Shown: positions 6,445 through 13,340 of the stretch, one piece after another
How the letters are laid out: every line of letters starts with the position of its first letter
Numbering within the stretch: the stretch's first letter is position 1
NCBI GenBank assembly: GCA_024278345.1
Contig: JAJRTK010000110.1
Coordinates: 1 to 13,340 of the forward strand
Origin: a bacterium
GTDB lineage: Bacteria; CSSED10-310; JAJRTK01
Direction of reading: 5' to 3'
DNA length: 13,340 bases
The notes under the pieces: model-generated
What the model saw: only the letters and a program-made list of their open reading frames with translations
What the model was told of the DNA's origin: nothing
The model's database searches: none
Made by a program: the position numbers and the translations under genes

Positions 6445-7920
6445 ATGAGCTTCCGAACGACATTCTCGATGCTTGCCGTCGCCCTCGCACTGGGCGGTTA
6501 TATCTATTTTTTTGAGAGCGAGGAAGTGCCGGATCCCCTTCAACCGGAGCTGATGAGCGTTTTTCAGAAGGGCGTTCAGGCCAAGGATATCCAGAAAATG
6601 CGCGTCGAGGCGGGGAAGGAAATCGTGGAGCTTGAAAGGTCCGGTGACGAGAGCTGGAAGCTGACCCAGCCCGTGTCGGCCCGGGCCGACAAATATCAGG
6701 CAGACGACGTGGCGAGTCTCTTGGCCCGCCTCGAATCCTCCCGGCGCCTGGAGAATCCAGACGATTGGTCGATGTTTGGCCTGGGAGAGGGCGCCCTCAA
6801 GCTGGAGTTCTACCTTGCGGGAAAGAAGGTTCCACGAGGAATTCTTCTGGGTGACAAGACGATTGACGGCCAGTCGATTTATGCACGAAGAACCGATGAC
6901 AGGAAGCTTCTTATTCTTCCTAAGGCCCTCAAAATCCGCCTGGAAAAAAAGGCTAACGACTGGAGGGACAAAAGCCTCACCGGCCTCAAATTTGACGACG
7001 TTGTCGCCCTCAAGATCGAGCGGGGCTCGGAAATCCTGGAAATAGAGAAGCAGGGGGATCGATGGATGATCGTCGCCCCTGAAAACGCGCCGGCTGACAA
7101 GACGGAAGTCGAGAGCCTGGTGCGCCAGCTCACGGGCCTCCGAGTGGACACTTTTGTCGAGGATGGGATCTTAGACAGTGCGAAACTTGCCGGCTATGGG
7201 CTTGACCCTCCGGCGATCCGTGTTGCTCTTCGGGTTGGGAAAACTGCTGCCACGACGGTGGAGCTCGCGGAAATCAAGACCGAGCCCGGTGCGGCCGGCG
7301 AATCTGAAGAAGCTGACTTGGAGGAGGTCAAACCTCCCGATGCAGCCAAGGAGGTCTATGCCCGTTTGGCCGGTGAGAACTCAGTCTACCTTGTTCCTGG
7401 TTCCGTGCTGGAGCCGCTTCGGCGGGATAGACTGAAATTTCGATTTCTTGGCCCGTTTTATTCCAGGCAATGGCAAATCGAAAAACTCGACTTCAAGGGG
7501 GAAGGGCTGGCGTTTTCCATGGCCAAGGAAAAAGGCGTTTGGCGTCTTGTGAAGCCAGAGGAGAAGGAACTCTCCGGTAGCGACGCCACGGCCTTTTTGA
7601 GCAAGCTCACCAACATGCGTTTCGCGGCCATGGTGGCGGGAGATTCTTTGGCTAAGACCGTTGGAAAGATCGTAATCGTCACCGACAAAAAGGACGATGC
7701 CGGAAAAGAAATCCAGGAAACTCTTCTTTTGGGGCTGAAGATCGACGGCGGGCGCACGGTCCAGAGAGAGGGTGAGAGGTTTGTCTACAAGTTGGAAGAT
7801 TCTTCTTACCAACCGGTGGTGGAGGCCGCTAAGAAGCTTCTCAAGAAAGACGAGGAAAAAGTGGAAGGCTTAGAGCCGGAAGGCCGCAGCACGTCCCCCA
7901 AGGCACCCAAGAGCCCATGA
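6445..7920 (+). CDS. DUF4340-family membrane-anchored protein with three repeats
   Basis: A 491-residue protein with an N-terminal membrane anchor (about 6-23) and a long periplasmic part. I see three diverged copies of one unit, starting near residues 49, 186 and 345. Each has a short hydrophobic strand, then W-x-(hydrophobic)-x-x-P (SWKLTQP, RWMIVAP, VWRLVKP), then a D-containing turn leading to L-x-x-x-L (LLARL, LVRQL, FLSKL). Copies 1 and 2 continue into GLG/GLD and a segment containing YARR or YARL. DUF4340 proteins commonly follow GldG-like genes, but their function is unknown. The gene starts 6 nt after the GldG-like stop, with GGAGG at 6431-6435. The C-terminal about 25 residues are Lys/Glu/Pro-rich. 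I infer a periplasmic scaffold or substrate-handling role in the ABC complex. Confidence 0.82.
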   Translation: MSFRTTFSMLAVALALGGYIYFFESEEVPDPLQPELMSVFQKGVQAKDIQKMRVEAGKEIVELERSGDESWKLTQPVSARADKYQADDVASLLARLESSRRLENPDDWSMFGLGEGALKLEFYLAGKKVPRGILLGDKTIDGQSIYARRTDDRKLLILPKALKIRLEKKANDWRDKSLTGLKFDDVVALKIERGSEILEIEKQGDRWMIVAPENAPADKTEVESLVRQLTGLRVDTFVEDGILDSAKLAGYGLDPPAIRVALRVGKTAATTVELAEIKTEPGAAGESEEADLEEVKPPDAAKEVYARLAGENSVYLVPGSVLEPLRRDRLKFRFLGPFYSRQWQIEKLDFKGEGLAFSMAKEKGVWRLVKPEEKELSGSDATAFLSKLTNMRFAAMVAGDSLAKTVGKIVIVTDKKDDAGKEIQETLLLGLKIDGGRTVQREGERFVYKLEDSSYQPVVEAAKKLLKKDEEKVEGLEPEGRSTSPKAPKSP

Positions 7921-7932
7921 TCCGGCATGCTA

Positions 7933-7961
7933 TTGCCCTGTTGGCCATTGCCGATTAGAGT
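7933..7961 (+). promoter_or_regulatory. Possible sigma70-like promoter for pheST
   Basis: TTGCCC (7933-7938) and TAGAGT (7956-7961) are separated by 17 bp, in the 71-bp gap between the DUF4340 gene and pheS. They match the consensus at three and four of six positions. I see no terminator in this gap, so readthrough from the ABC operon is also possible. No T-box or Phe-rich leader peptide is visible. Confidence 0.3.
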
Positions 7962-7991
7962 TGGTCATCTTTGGAACGAAAGGAGCCGAAG

Positions 7992-9521
7992 ATGGCCATG
8001 GAACTCAATGAGCAAGAGCATGCGGTTTTGTCGCTTCTCTCTCGTCACGCGGGCAGCCCCACAGTGGGCGATGTCGCCCAAAAAACTGGCCTCGATCAGG
8101 CGCAGGTCGCCGCGGTGGCCCACACTGCCAAACAGCGGGGCTGGATCGACGTAACCGAAAAAAAACGGAGTGAATTGTCTCTCGCCCCTGGCGCTGGCGA
8201 GCTGATTGCCCAGGGGCTTCCGGAGCGGAGATTCCTGGATCGGATGCCCCCGGGCCAGCCCTTGTCCATGCGAGATGCGGCAGGGTTGGCCAGGGAACTG
8301 GGAACCGCTCTCAACGAGGTCTTGCGTTACGGCGGGCAGAGAGGATGGTTCCGGAAGGCGGGGGGGGAACTTCACCTCACCGACGAAGGAAAGGCCGCAG
8401 CGGGGAAACCTGCTCCCGACGAGAGAGCCCTCCAGATTGTCGCGGAAAGAGGGCCCATCTTTCTGGACGAACTCGAGGGTTTGGGCGTTTCCGAGGGGGC
8501 CGCCGCCAAACTCCTCGCCAAGCGAGGCAATGTGGCTAAAACCAAGGTGAGGACTTTCCGAACCCTGGCGCTGACTCCCGTGGGCAGGGAGATCCTTTCG
8601 GGGGAATTGATTGTCAAGCGCCTTCGATCACAGCTCACCAGCGAAGACCTCACTACCGGTGGTTGGCGCCGGATCGAGCTCAAGCCCTACGACGTAACTT
8701 TGGCCGCGGAGACGGCGGTTCCGGTCAAATCGCACCCGTTTCAACGCATCCTGGAGCAAACCCGTCGCGCTTTCTTGGAGATGGGTTTCACGGAAATGGT
8801 CTCGCCCATGGTGGAAACAGCGTTTTGGGATTTCGATGCCCTTTTCCAACCGCAGGATCATCCGGCTCGGGACATGCAAGATACATTTTATCTTGCCAGA
8901 CCCGCTACTGGTCGTCTTCCGGCCTCGGAGCTCGTAGAACGGGTGAAGCGAACCCACGAGGACGGAGGCGATACGGGATCTCTTGGCTGGGGTTACCGTT
9001 GGAGTGAGGATCGGGCGCGGCGCATGGTTCTTCGGACACACACCACGGCGACGACGGTCCGGGCCCTTGCCGCTGACCCTAACCCACCCAGGAAGGTCTT
9101 TTGTGTGGGGCGGGTTTTCCGGAACGAAACGATTACTTACAAGCATTTGCCGGAGTTCACCCAGGTCGATGGCATCATCATCGACAAGAAGGCCAATTTT
9201 GCCATGCTTCTTGCCGTACTCAAGGAGTTCTACCGCAAGATGGGTTTCCAGAGGGTGAAGTTTAAACCGGCTTTCTTCCCTTACACGGAGCCCAGCGCGG
9301 AAGTCTTCGTTTGGATGGATTCGAAGAAGACCTGGATCGAGCTTGGAGGTTCCGGGGTCTTCCGGCCCGAGGTCACGAAGCCTCTGGGTTGCGATGTCCC
9401 CGTTCTTGCGTGGGGCCTAGGCCTCGAGCGCCTGGCCATGCAGCGCTACGGGCTTGGGGATATCCGAACGCTCTATTGGACGGATCTCGATTGGCTAAGG
9501 GAGGTACCGCTATGCCAGTAG
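7992..9521 (+). CDS. pheS: Phenylalanyl-tRNA synthetase alpha subunit, archaeal/eukaryal type
   Basis: A 509-residue catalytic subunit of the PheRS tetramer, charging tRNA-Phe in the cytoplasm. The N-terminal about 215 residues look like the winged-helix DNA-binding-fold domains seen in archaeal and eukaryal alpha subunits. Bacterial PheS is only about 330-350 residues and has a coiled coil there instead. The class II core follows: motif 1 near 248-275 (HPFQRILEQTRRAFLEMGF), motif 2 at 376-394 (FRNETITYKHLPEFTQVDG), the FFPYTEPSAEV phenylalanine-site segment (428-438) and motif 3 GLGLERL (475-481). The ATG at 7992 is chosen because AAGGAG (7979-7984) lies 7 nt before it; a TTG 21 nt upstream would overlap that site. 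The last 10 nt overlap pheT. Its neighbours are not the rplT or ihfA genes usual beside bacterial pheST. Confidence 0.93.
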   Translation: MAMELNEQEHAVLSLLSRHAGSPTVGDVAQKTGLDQAQVAAVAHTAKQRGWIDVTEKKRSELSLAPGAGELIAQGLPERRFLDRMPPGQPLSMRDAAGLARELGTALNEVLRYGGQRGWFRKAGGELHLTDEGKAAAGKPAPDERALQIVAERGPIFLDELEGLGVSEGAAAKLLAKRGNVAKTKVRTFRTLALTPVGREILSGELIVKRLRSQLTSEDLTTGGWRRIELKPYDVTLAAETAVPVKSHPFQRILEQTRRAFLEMGFTEMVSPMVETAFWDFDALFQPQDHPARDMQDTFYLARPATGRLPASELVERVKRTHEDGGDTGSLGWGYRWSEDRARRMVLRTHTTATTVRALAADPNPPRKVFCVGRVFRNETITYKHLPEFTQVDGIIIDKKANFAMLLAVLKEFYRKMGFQRVKFKPAFFPYTEPSAEVFVWMDSKKTWIELGGSGVFRPEVTKPLGCDVPVLAWGLGLERLAMQRYGLGDIRTLYWTDLDWLREVPLCQ

Positions 9522-11317
9522 TTGCCATCGGAGTCGAAAGGCTCAACCGATTTCTTGGAGTCTCCCGTCCCATGGCCGAGCTCGTGGAGGCACTGGAAAA
9601 CCTCGGGTGCGATGTTGAGGACACTGCCGAGGTGGTTCATTACCGCTGTGCAGTTTGTGGTATGACCACGGAAAAGCTTGCCCACGAAGCCCCACCCAAG
9701 CGGTGCGACCAGTGTTGCCACCAGTGTGATGCCGCCCTGTCCGAGGGTTCTCGGCAAGACGTGATCCGCCTCGACCTCTTGGCGGATCGCCCTGACCTCT
9801 TTGACACCGGTGGCATTTGCCGTGCCCTCAAGGGGGTGTTGGGTATCGAGGAAGGGCTCCCCCATTATGAAGCCCATCCGGGAACCATCGTGGTCCATAT
9901 CGATTCCGCTCTCGAACACGCGGAGAGCTACCGGCCTCACATCGTCTGCGCCGAGGTCGAGATGCCGCCTCTTGATGAGGAGATGCTCCGGGAGCTCATG
10001 CGTCTGCAGGAGAGCCTTCATTGGGGCGTCGGCAGGGATCGTAAGCTCTGTTCCATCGGGGTTTACGACCTTGCCGCCATTGAGCCACCTATAAAATACA
10101 CGACGATCCGGCCCGATGGTGGGACATTCGTGCCTCTGGCCTATGGAACCAAAGCTCTTACAGCTCGCGCTATTCTTGAGGAACATCCCAAGGGAGCCGG
10201 TTACGCCCACCTGCTATCGGGGTTGTCGGCGTACCCGCTTCTGGTGGATTCCAGGGGCCAGGTCTTGTCCATGCCTCCCATTATCAATAGCGAGGAGACG
10301 CGCTTGAAGAAGGGATCCACAAGGCTCTTCGTCGATGTGACCGGGATTGTGGAGGATGCTCCCAAAAATGCACTCCATACTCTTGTCTGCTCCATGGTGG
10401 AGATGGGTGGCCTTGTCAAGACGGTTGAAGTGGTCCAGTCCGATGGACGGAGCTCCAGTTGGCCCGATCTGAAGCCGCGGCGGCAGCCCATCGATCTCCG
10501 GGATGCTCGGCGCTGGCTTGGCCTCGATTCCAGTAATGGGGAGCTTCGACGTCTTTTTAGGAAGATGCGTCTCAGCGTCGAAGGGGAAGGGGACAAAGTG
10601 GAGGTCAGCTACCCGGCCTTCAGGACGGATATCCGTCACCCGGTGGATCTCTATGCCGATTTAGCGATTGGAGTCGGTTACGCCAAGATGCCGTCCGCGC
10701 AGCTTCCGACCCCCACCCAAAGCAGCCAGCGTCCGGAAGAACTGCTTGCCAACCGTGTTCGCCAGATTCTTCTTGGCATGGGGTGTTGGGAGATCATGAG
10801 CCTGATCCAAACCACCAACGACCACCACTTTGACGCATTGAGGATTGAGCCCAAGGGGGAATTCATACTGATTTCGAACCCCAAGAATTCAGAGGTCAAC
10901 ATTGTTCGCTGCCATCTGATGACTGGGCTTTTGGAGACCTTCCAGAAGAATCGCCGCAAGTCGGCTCCACAGAGTTTTTTCGAGGTTGGAAACGTGGTTC
11001 TCTTGGAGCCTGGGGCCGAGACCGGCACGCGGGAAGAGCGGCGCGTTGCATTCGCTACCATGGGCCCTGAAGCAGGGTTTGCCACTGTCCGGTCGCAGAC
11101 GGATGGGCTCCTTCATGAACTGGGCGTCTCTGGCCAATATAGAGCGGAGGAGCACCCTTCCTTCGTTTCGGGTCGTTGCGCCAAAATGGAAGTGCCTGGC
11201 TCTGCCGGTGTGGAAATTCGCGGGCGGCTTGGAGAGATTCATCCCGCGGTCCTGGAGCGGTTTTCCATCCCCTATCCGGTGGCTCTCGCGGAAATCACTC
11301 TCTGTCGCGTGCTTTGA
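9512..11317 (+). CDS. pheT: Phenylalanyl-tRNA synthetase beta subunit, archaeal/eukaryal type, with cysteine-rich insertion
   Basis: This 601-residue subunit matches the short archaeal/eukaryal beta form (about 550-600 residues) rather than the about 800-residue bacterial form. It lacks the N-terminal EMAP-like tRNA-binding domain and the C-terminal FDX-ACB domain. In order there is an N-terminal segment, ADRPDLFDTGGICRALKG (91-108), a B3/B4 region (about 125-300) that in the family edits mischarged Tyr-tRNA-Phe, a B5 domain (about 322-392, ending DIRHPVDLYADLAIGVGY) and a catalytic-like B6/B7 region (about 405-600). Residues 46-72 carry six cysteines in CxxC pairs, not part of the standard family plan as I know it. 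ATG 9512 has TAAGGGAGG (9496-9504) inside pheS, so translation is probably coupled. Confidence 0.92.
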   Translation: MPVVAIGVERLNRFLGVSRPMAELVEALENLGCDVEDTAEVVHYRCAVCGMTTEKLAHEAPPKRCDQCCHQCDAALSEGSRQDVIRLDLLADRPDLFDTGGICRALKGVLGIEEGLPHYEAHPGTIVVHIDSALEHAESYRPHIVCAEVEMPPLDEEMLRELMRLQESLHWGVGRDRKLCSIGVYDLAAIEPPIKYTTIRPDGGTFVPLAYGTKALTARAILEEHPKGAGYAHLLSGLSAYPLLVDSRGQVLSMPPIINSEETRLKKGSTRLFVDVTGIVEDAPKNALHTLVCSMVEMGGLVKTVEVVQSDGRSSSWPDLKPRRQPIDLRDARRWLGLDSSNGELRRLFRKMRLSVEGEGDKVEVSYPAFRTDIRHPVDLYADLAIGVGYAKMPSAQLPTPTQSSQRPEELLANRVRQILLGMGCWEIMSLIQTTNDHHFDALRIEPKGEFILISNPKNSEVNIVRCHLMTGLLETFQKNRRKSAPQSFFEVGNVVLLEPGAETGTREERRVAFATMGPEAGFATVRSQTDGLLHELGVSGQYRAEEHPSFVSGRCAKMEVPGSAGVEIRGRLGEIHPAVLERFSIPYPVALAEITLCRVL

Positions 11318-11365
11318 CGGGAATGTCGGTTTTGGGCAGAGCCCCGGGGGCCAAGGAGTCATGCC

Positions 11366-12043
11366 ATGATCGTTCGTCTCAGATTCTTTGCTTTGTATCG
11401 GGAGCTTGTAGGAAAAGAGGAAAGCCGGATTGAGCTTCCTGAAGGAGCCCTGGTCTCGGATTTGCTTCGGGAAGTCCGGCGCCATGAGCCACGGCTCCGG
11501 GATCTTCCAGAGCACGTATTGGCGGCGGTGAATTTGGATTATGTGCCGCCGGATCACCCGTTGCGCCATGGAGACGAGGTTGCCCTCATCCCGCCTGTTG
11601 CCGGTGGCTCTGGATCGTCACCCATTTGTGTCACCGATGGACCCATCGATCCCCAGAAACTCCTCCAGGTCGTCGCCACGCCGGCTGCCGGAGCCCTAGT
11701 CCTCTTTGTGGGAACCGTCAGAGACGTTTCTCAAGGCCGAGCGGTGGTCTACCTCCAGTATGAGGCCTATGTGGAGATGGCGGAAAAGAAACTCCTGGAG
11801 ATCGCCGCGGGGGCCAGTCGGAAGTGGGATCTTTGCGGCGTCGCCGTGGAACATCGTGTGGGCAAGCTTGATCCAGGAGAGGTCGCTGTGGCTGTTGCAG
11901 TATCAGCGGCGCACCGAAAGGAAGCCTTCGAGGCCGGTCGGATGATTATCGATGAGTTGAAGAAAGAGGTTCCCATCTGGAAAAAAGAGGGCTATGCTGA
12001 TGGCGAGGTTTGGGTCGATCCGGGCAGTTGTTGTCATGGATAG
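11366..12043 (+). CDS. Fused molybdopterin synthase, MoaD-MoaE
   Basis: A 225-residue fusion of both molybdopterin synthase subunits. Residues 1-81 are a MoaD ubiquitin-like domain ending PPVAGG (76-81), where free MoaD would end in the Gly-Gly that carries the thiocarboxylate. Residues 88-225 are MoaE: FVGTVRD (114-120), EHRVG (162-166), SAAHR and EAFEAGR (180-192), and LKKEVPIWKKE (198-208). By alignment from memory, K199 and K206 correspond to the catalytic lysines K119 and K126 of E. coli MoaE. The enzyme turns cPMP into molybdopterin. Because the Gly-Gly is internal, the domains probably must be cleaved after G81, as reported for mycobacterial MoaX. ATG 11366 has AAGGAG 7 nt upstream. 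It lies 48 nt after pheT; no other Mo-cofactor gene is in the window. Confidence 0.92.
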   Translation: MIVRLRFFALYRELVGKEESRIELPEGALVSDLLREVRRHEPRLRDLPEHVLAAVNLDYVPPDHPLRHGDEVALIPPVAGGSGSSPICVTDGPIDPQKLLQVVATPAAGALVLFVGTVRDVSQGRAVVYLQYEAYVEMAEKKLLEIAAGASRKWDLCGVAVEHRVGKLDPGEVAVAVAVSAAHRKEAFEAGRMIIDELKKEVPIWKKEGYADGEVWVDPGSCCHG

Positions 12044-12259
12044 CGGGGACTGAGGCCGCCCATGCCAGCTCCCCGGTTGAATCCGGAGTTGGTTGGTGGA
12101 TCCCGTGGTTGGTCGATGAGAGGCGAGTGGCGGACGGTCGGACGACCGCCGACGGGAGCGGAAGTCAACCCATGGAAAAACAAGTGGTTTTCCCTCCATC
12201 TGTTCCTTGTGAATGAATCGATTTCATCATCGGGATGAGCTACAATTTGGGAGACCAGA
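12044..12259. other. Intergenic region after MoaD-MoaE, no gene seen
   Basis: Short open frames here lack coding character and good start sites. A GC-rich inverted repeat CGGTCG/CGACCG lies at 12135-12148. A second, GGAAAA (12174-12179) with TTTTCC (12188-12193), could form a weak stem but has no T-run after it. I cannot identify a clear terminator for the upstream gene. Confidence 0.45.
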
Positions 12260-12288
12260 TTGACAGGTTGTCTTGGAGTGCCTAGGCT
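12260..12288 (+). promoter_or_regulatory. Strong sigma70-type promoter of the TPR gene
   Basis: A perfect -35 box TTGACA (12260-12265) is followed by exactly 17 bp and the -10 box TAGGCT (12283-12288), which keeps the important T1, A2 and T6. Transcription would start near 12295, giving a leader of about 90 nt before the ATG at 12385. This is the best promoter match in the window. Confidence 0.6.
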
Positions 12289-12298
12289 AACAACCTGT
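12263..12298. promoter_or_regulatory. Inverted repeat overlapping the TPR promoter (operator candidate)
   Basis: ACAGGTTGT (12263-12271) and ACAACCTGT (12290-12298) are perfect 9-bp inverted copies, with centres 27 bp apart. The left arm overlaps the -35 box and the right arm lies at the predicted start site. If transcription starts near 12295 the left arm is not in the RNA, so the symmetry would act as DNA, for example as a repressor site. If a promoter further upstream is used it could instead be an RNA stem with an 18-nt loop. Confidence 0.45.
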
Positions 12299-12331
12299 GT
12301 TTTCCGCCGTCACAGGAACGTAAGGCAAACC

Positions 12332-12355
12332 ATGCCGCGGTGCTTTATACGGCAT
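12332..12355 (+). other. Leader hairpin upstream of TPR gene
   Basis: ATGCCG (12332-12337) pairs with CGGCAT (12350-12355) around a 12-nt loop, inside the predicted 5' leader and 17 nt before the Shine-Dalgarno AAGGAG (12373-12378). It might influence translation or stability. No known riboswitch pattern was recognised. Confidence 0.25.
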
Positions 12356-12384
12356 CTTGGAAAAAAGAACTGAAGGAGACATCC

Positions 12385-13340
12385 ATGAAGGGATGGGAGC
12401 GTTTTGTCGGAGCCGCACTGGTTATGACCATGGGCCTGTTTTTTGCGTCCCCGGCTTCGGCTGACGAGTATTACCGCAAGGGCTTCGAGTTCTACAAGGC
12501 TAAACGGTTCAAGGAAGCGGCTCAGGAGCTTGAAAAATCGGTGCAGGCGGGCAATGCGGATTACGGTGTCCTCTACCTTTTGGGAACCTGTTATGGGAAG
12601 GCCAAGAACTGGGCCAAGGCCATCGCCCCGCTCAAGCGCGCGACCAACCTGGATCCTGGGAAAAAGGATGCCCACTTCATGTTGGGTTACGCTTTTACCA
12701 AGAAGAGTCCACCAGATTATTTCAAGGCTGCCGAGGCATTTTCCTCGGGGCTCAAGGTTGCACCGAATGACTACCAGCTCAGCTTTTATACAGGCTATAG
12801 TTACTTCCGGGCCCGTAAATATGCCCGTGCCATCAGGCCGTTGGAGAAAGCCCTCAAACTTAGGCCTGGCGACATCAACACCCTGTACCCCCTGGGTGCT
12901 TCCTACGTGAAGAACGACAACTGCGCCAAGGGCATTCCGACTCTGGAGCAGGCCTTGACAAAGAAGCCCCAGGATGCGGGAATCGTCGCTCTGTTGCTCC
13001 ACTGCAATTCCCAGGCCGGCAACTACTCGGAGACGCTCAGATTCGCGAAACTTGCCCTTGAGATCAATCCAAGTGACACCGGCGCCATGAACTCCATGGG
13101 TAAGGCTTATCTGGAAATGAAGAAGTGGGATGAAGCTCTCGCGGCTTACCAGAGGCTGGCCAAGACGGATCCCAAGAATGGGTTTGCTTTCTACTACCAG
13201 GGCCAAATCCACTCTTTCAAGGGGGGGAACAGTAAGAAGGCGGGCATGGTGGATGCCGCCATCGCTTCTTTTTCCAAGGCGGTGGATGCCTATCAAAAGG
13301 CCATCAAGCTGCAGCCCAGGAAGTGCCGCTGGATCTATAA
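12385..13340 (+). CDS. Exported tetratricopeptide repeat (TPR) protein, 3' end outside window
   Basis: The frame is open from ATG 12385 to the window end: 318 codons with no stop, so the gene continues beyond. ATG has AAGGAG 6 nt upstream. Residues 1-26 are a clear signal peptide: a basic start, a hydrophobic core and SPASA before D27. From residue 27 at least seven TPR units of about 34 residues follow one another, with typical YxxGxxYxxxxxxxxAxxxLxxAL spacing and unit ends such as LDPGKKD (89-95), LRPGDIN (159-165), INPSDTG (227-233) and TDPKNG (261-266). An eighth unit (about 267-312) has a loop insertion near 280-290. TPRs are protein-binding scaffolds; the partner is unknown, and the protein should be periplasmic or at the outer membrane. 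A strong promoter and its own leader suggest an independent transcript. Confidence 0.88.
   Translation, partial: MKGWERFVGAALVMTMGLFFASPASADEYYRKGFEFYKAKRFKEAAQELEKSVQAGNADYGVLYLLGTCYGKAKNWAKAIAPLKRATNLDPGKKDAHFMLGYAFTKKSPPDYFKAAEAFSSGLKVAPNDYQLSFYTGYSYFRARKYARAIRPLEKALKLRPGDINTLYPLGASYVKNDNCAKGIPTLEQALTKKPQDAGIVALLLHCNSQAGNYSETLRFAKLALEINPSDTGAMNSMGKAYLEMKKWDEALAAYQRLAKTDPKNGFAFYYQGQIHSFKGGNSKKAGMVDAAIASFSKAVDAYQKAIKLQPRKCRWIY

Noticed and set aside
9311-9511. N-terminal extension of the pheT frame
   Set aside because: It overlaps the motif 3 region of pheS; ATG 9512 has a ribosome binding site and begins the normal PheT N-terminus.
7992-11317. Idea that the contig is archaeal because of its PheRS type
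   Set aside because: SixA, the GldG-like and DUF4340 operon, TTG/GTG starts with Shine-Dalgarno motifs, and the TTGACA-17-TAGGCT promoter are bacterial in character.
12310-13296. 328-codon open frame on the minus strand opposite the TPR gene
   Set aside because: The plus strand has a signal peptide, a good Shine-Dalgarno sequence and regular TPRs. The antisense protein has no recognisable domain and is a codon-bias shadow.
1-13340. CRISPR array, tRNA, rRNA, insertion sequence or prophage
   Set aside because: I saw no regularly spaced direct repeats, cloverleaf-type segments, transposase or phage motifs.

Overview
The window is bacterial chromosome, moderately GC-rich by eye. Shine-Dalgarno motifs precede nearly every start, ATG, GTG and TTG starts are all used, and there are Sec-type signal peptides and a near-consensus sigma70 promoter. 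I see no phage, transposase, CRISPR, tRNA or rRNA signal. The phylum cannot be fixed from this sequence. A Gld-like ABC operon with a DUF4340 protein, an archaeal/eukaryal-type phenylalanyl-tRNA synthetase and a MoaD-MoaE fusion fit a deep-branching group (Planctomycetota- or Acidobacteriota-like is a guess). Archaeal-type PheRS in bacteria is best known from spirochaetes.

Layout. 1-177: non-coding, with a perfect REP-like hairpin. 178-735 (-): CPBP-family intramembrane protease with a TTG start. 736-861: divergent intergenic region. 862-2597 (+): an exported protein of unknown function with two lipocalin-like ends, then a SixA-type phosphohistidine phosphatase 2 nt downstream. 2598-2784: intergenic, with a 25-bp near-perfect palindrome. 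2785-7920 (+): a tight four-gene operon of ABC ATPase, ABC-2 permease, GldG-like membrane protein and DUF4340 protein. 7992-11317 (+): pheS and pheT, overlapping by 10 bp, both of archaeal/eukaryal architecture. PheT carries a cysteine-rich, zinc-ribbon-like insertion. 11366-12043 (+): fused molybdopterin synthase (MoaD-MoaE). 12044-12384: intergenic, with a strong promoter overlapped by an inverted repeat. 12385-13340 (+): exported TPR protein, cut by the window end.

How they fit together. The ABC operon would make one inner-membrane machine: a cytoplasmic ATPase, a six-helix permease and two membrane-anchored proteins with large periplasmic parts. Its substrate is unknown; the Bacteroidota relatives GldA/GldF/GldG are linked to gliding and secretion. 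PheS and PheT form the aminoacylating enzyme. The MoaD-MoaE fusion makes molybdopterin from cPMP and probably needs internal cleavage after its Gly-Gly. The other genes look like ordinary housekeeping or envelope functions. Nothing is clearly a wholly new system. The least explained items are the PheT zinc-ribbon insertion, the three-repeat DUF4340 protein, the two operator-like palindromes and the uncharacterised exported protein beside SixA.
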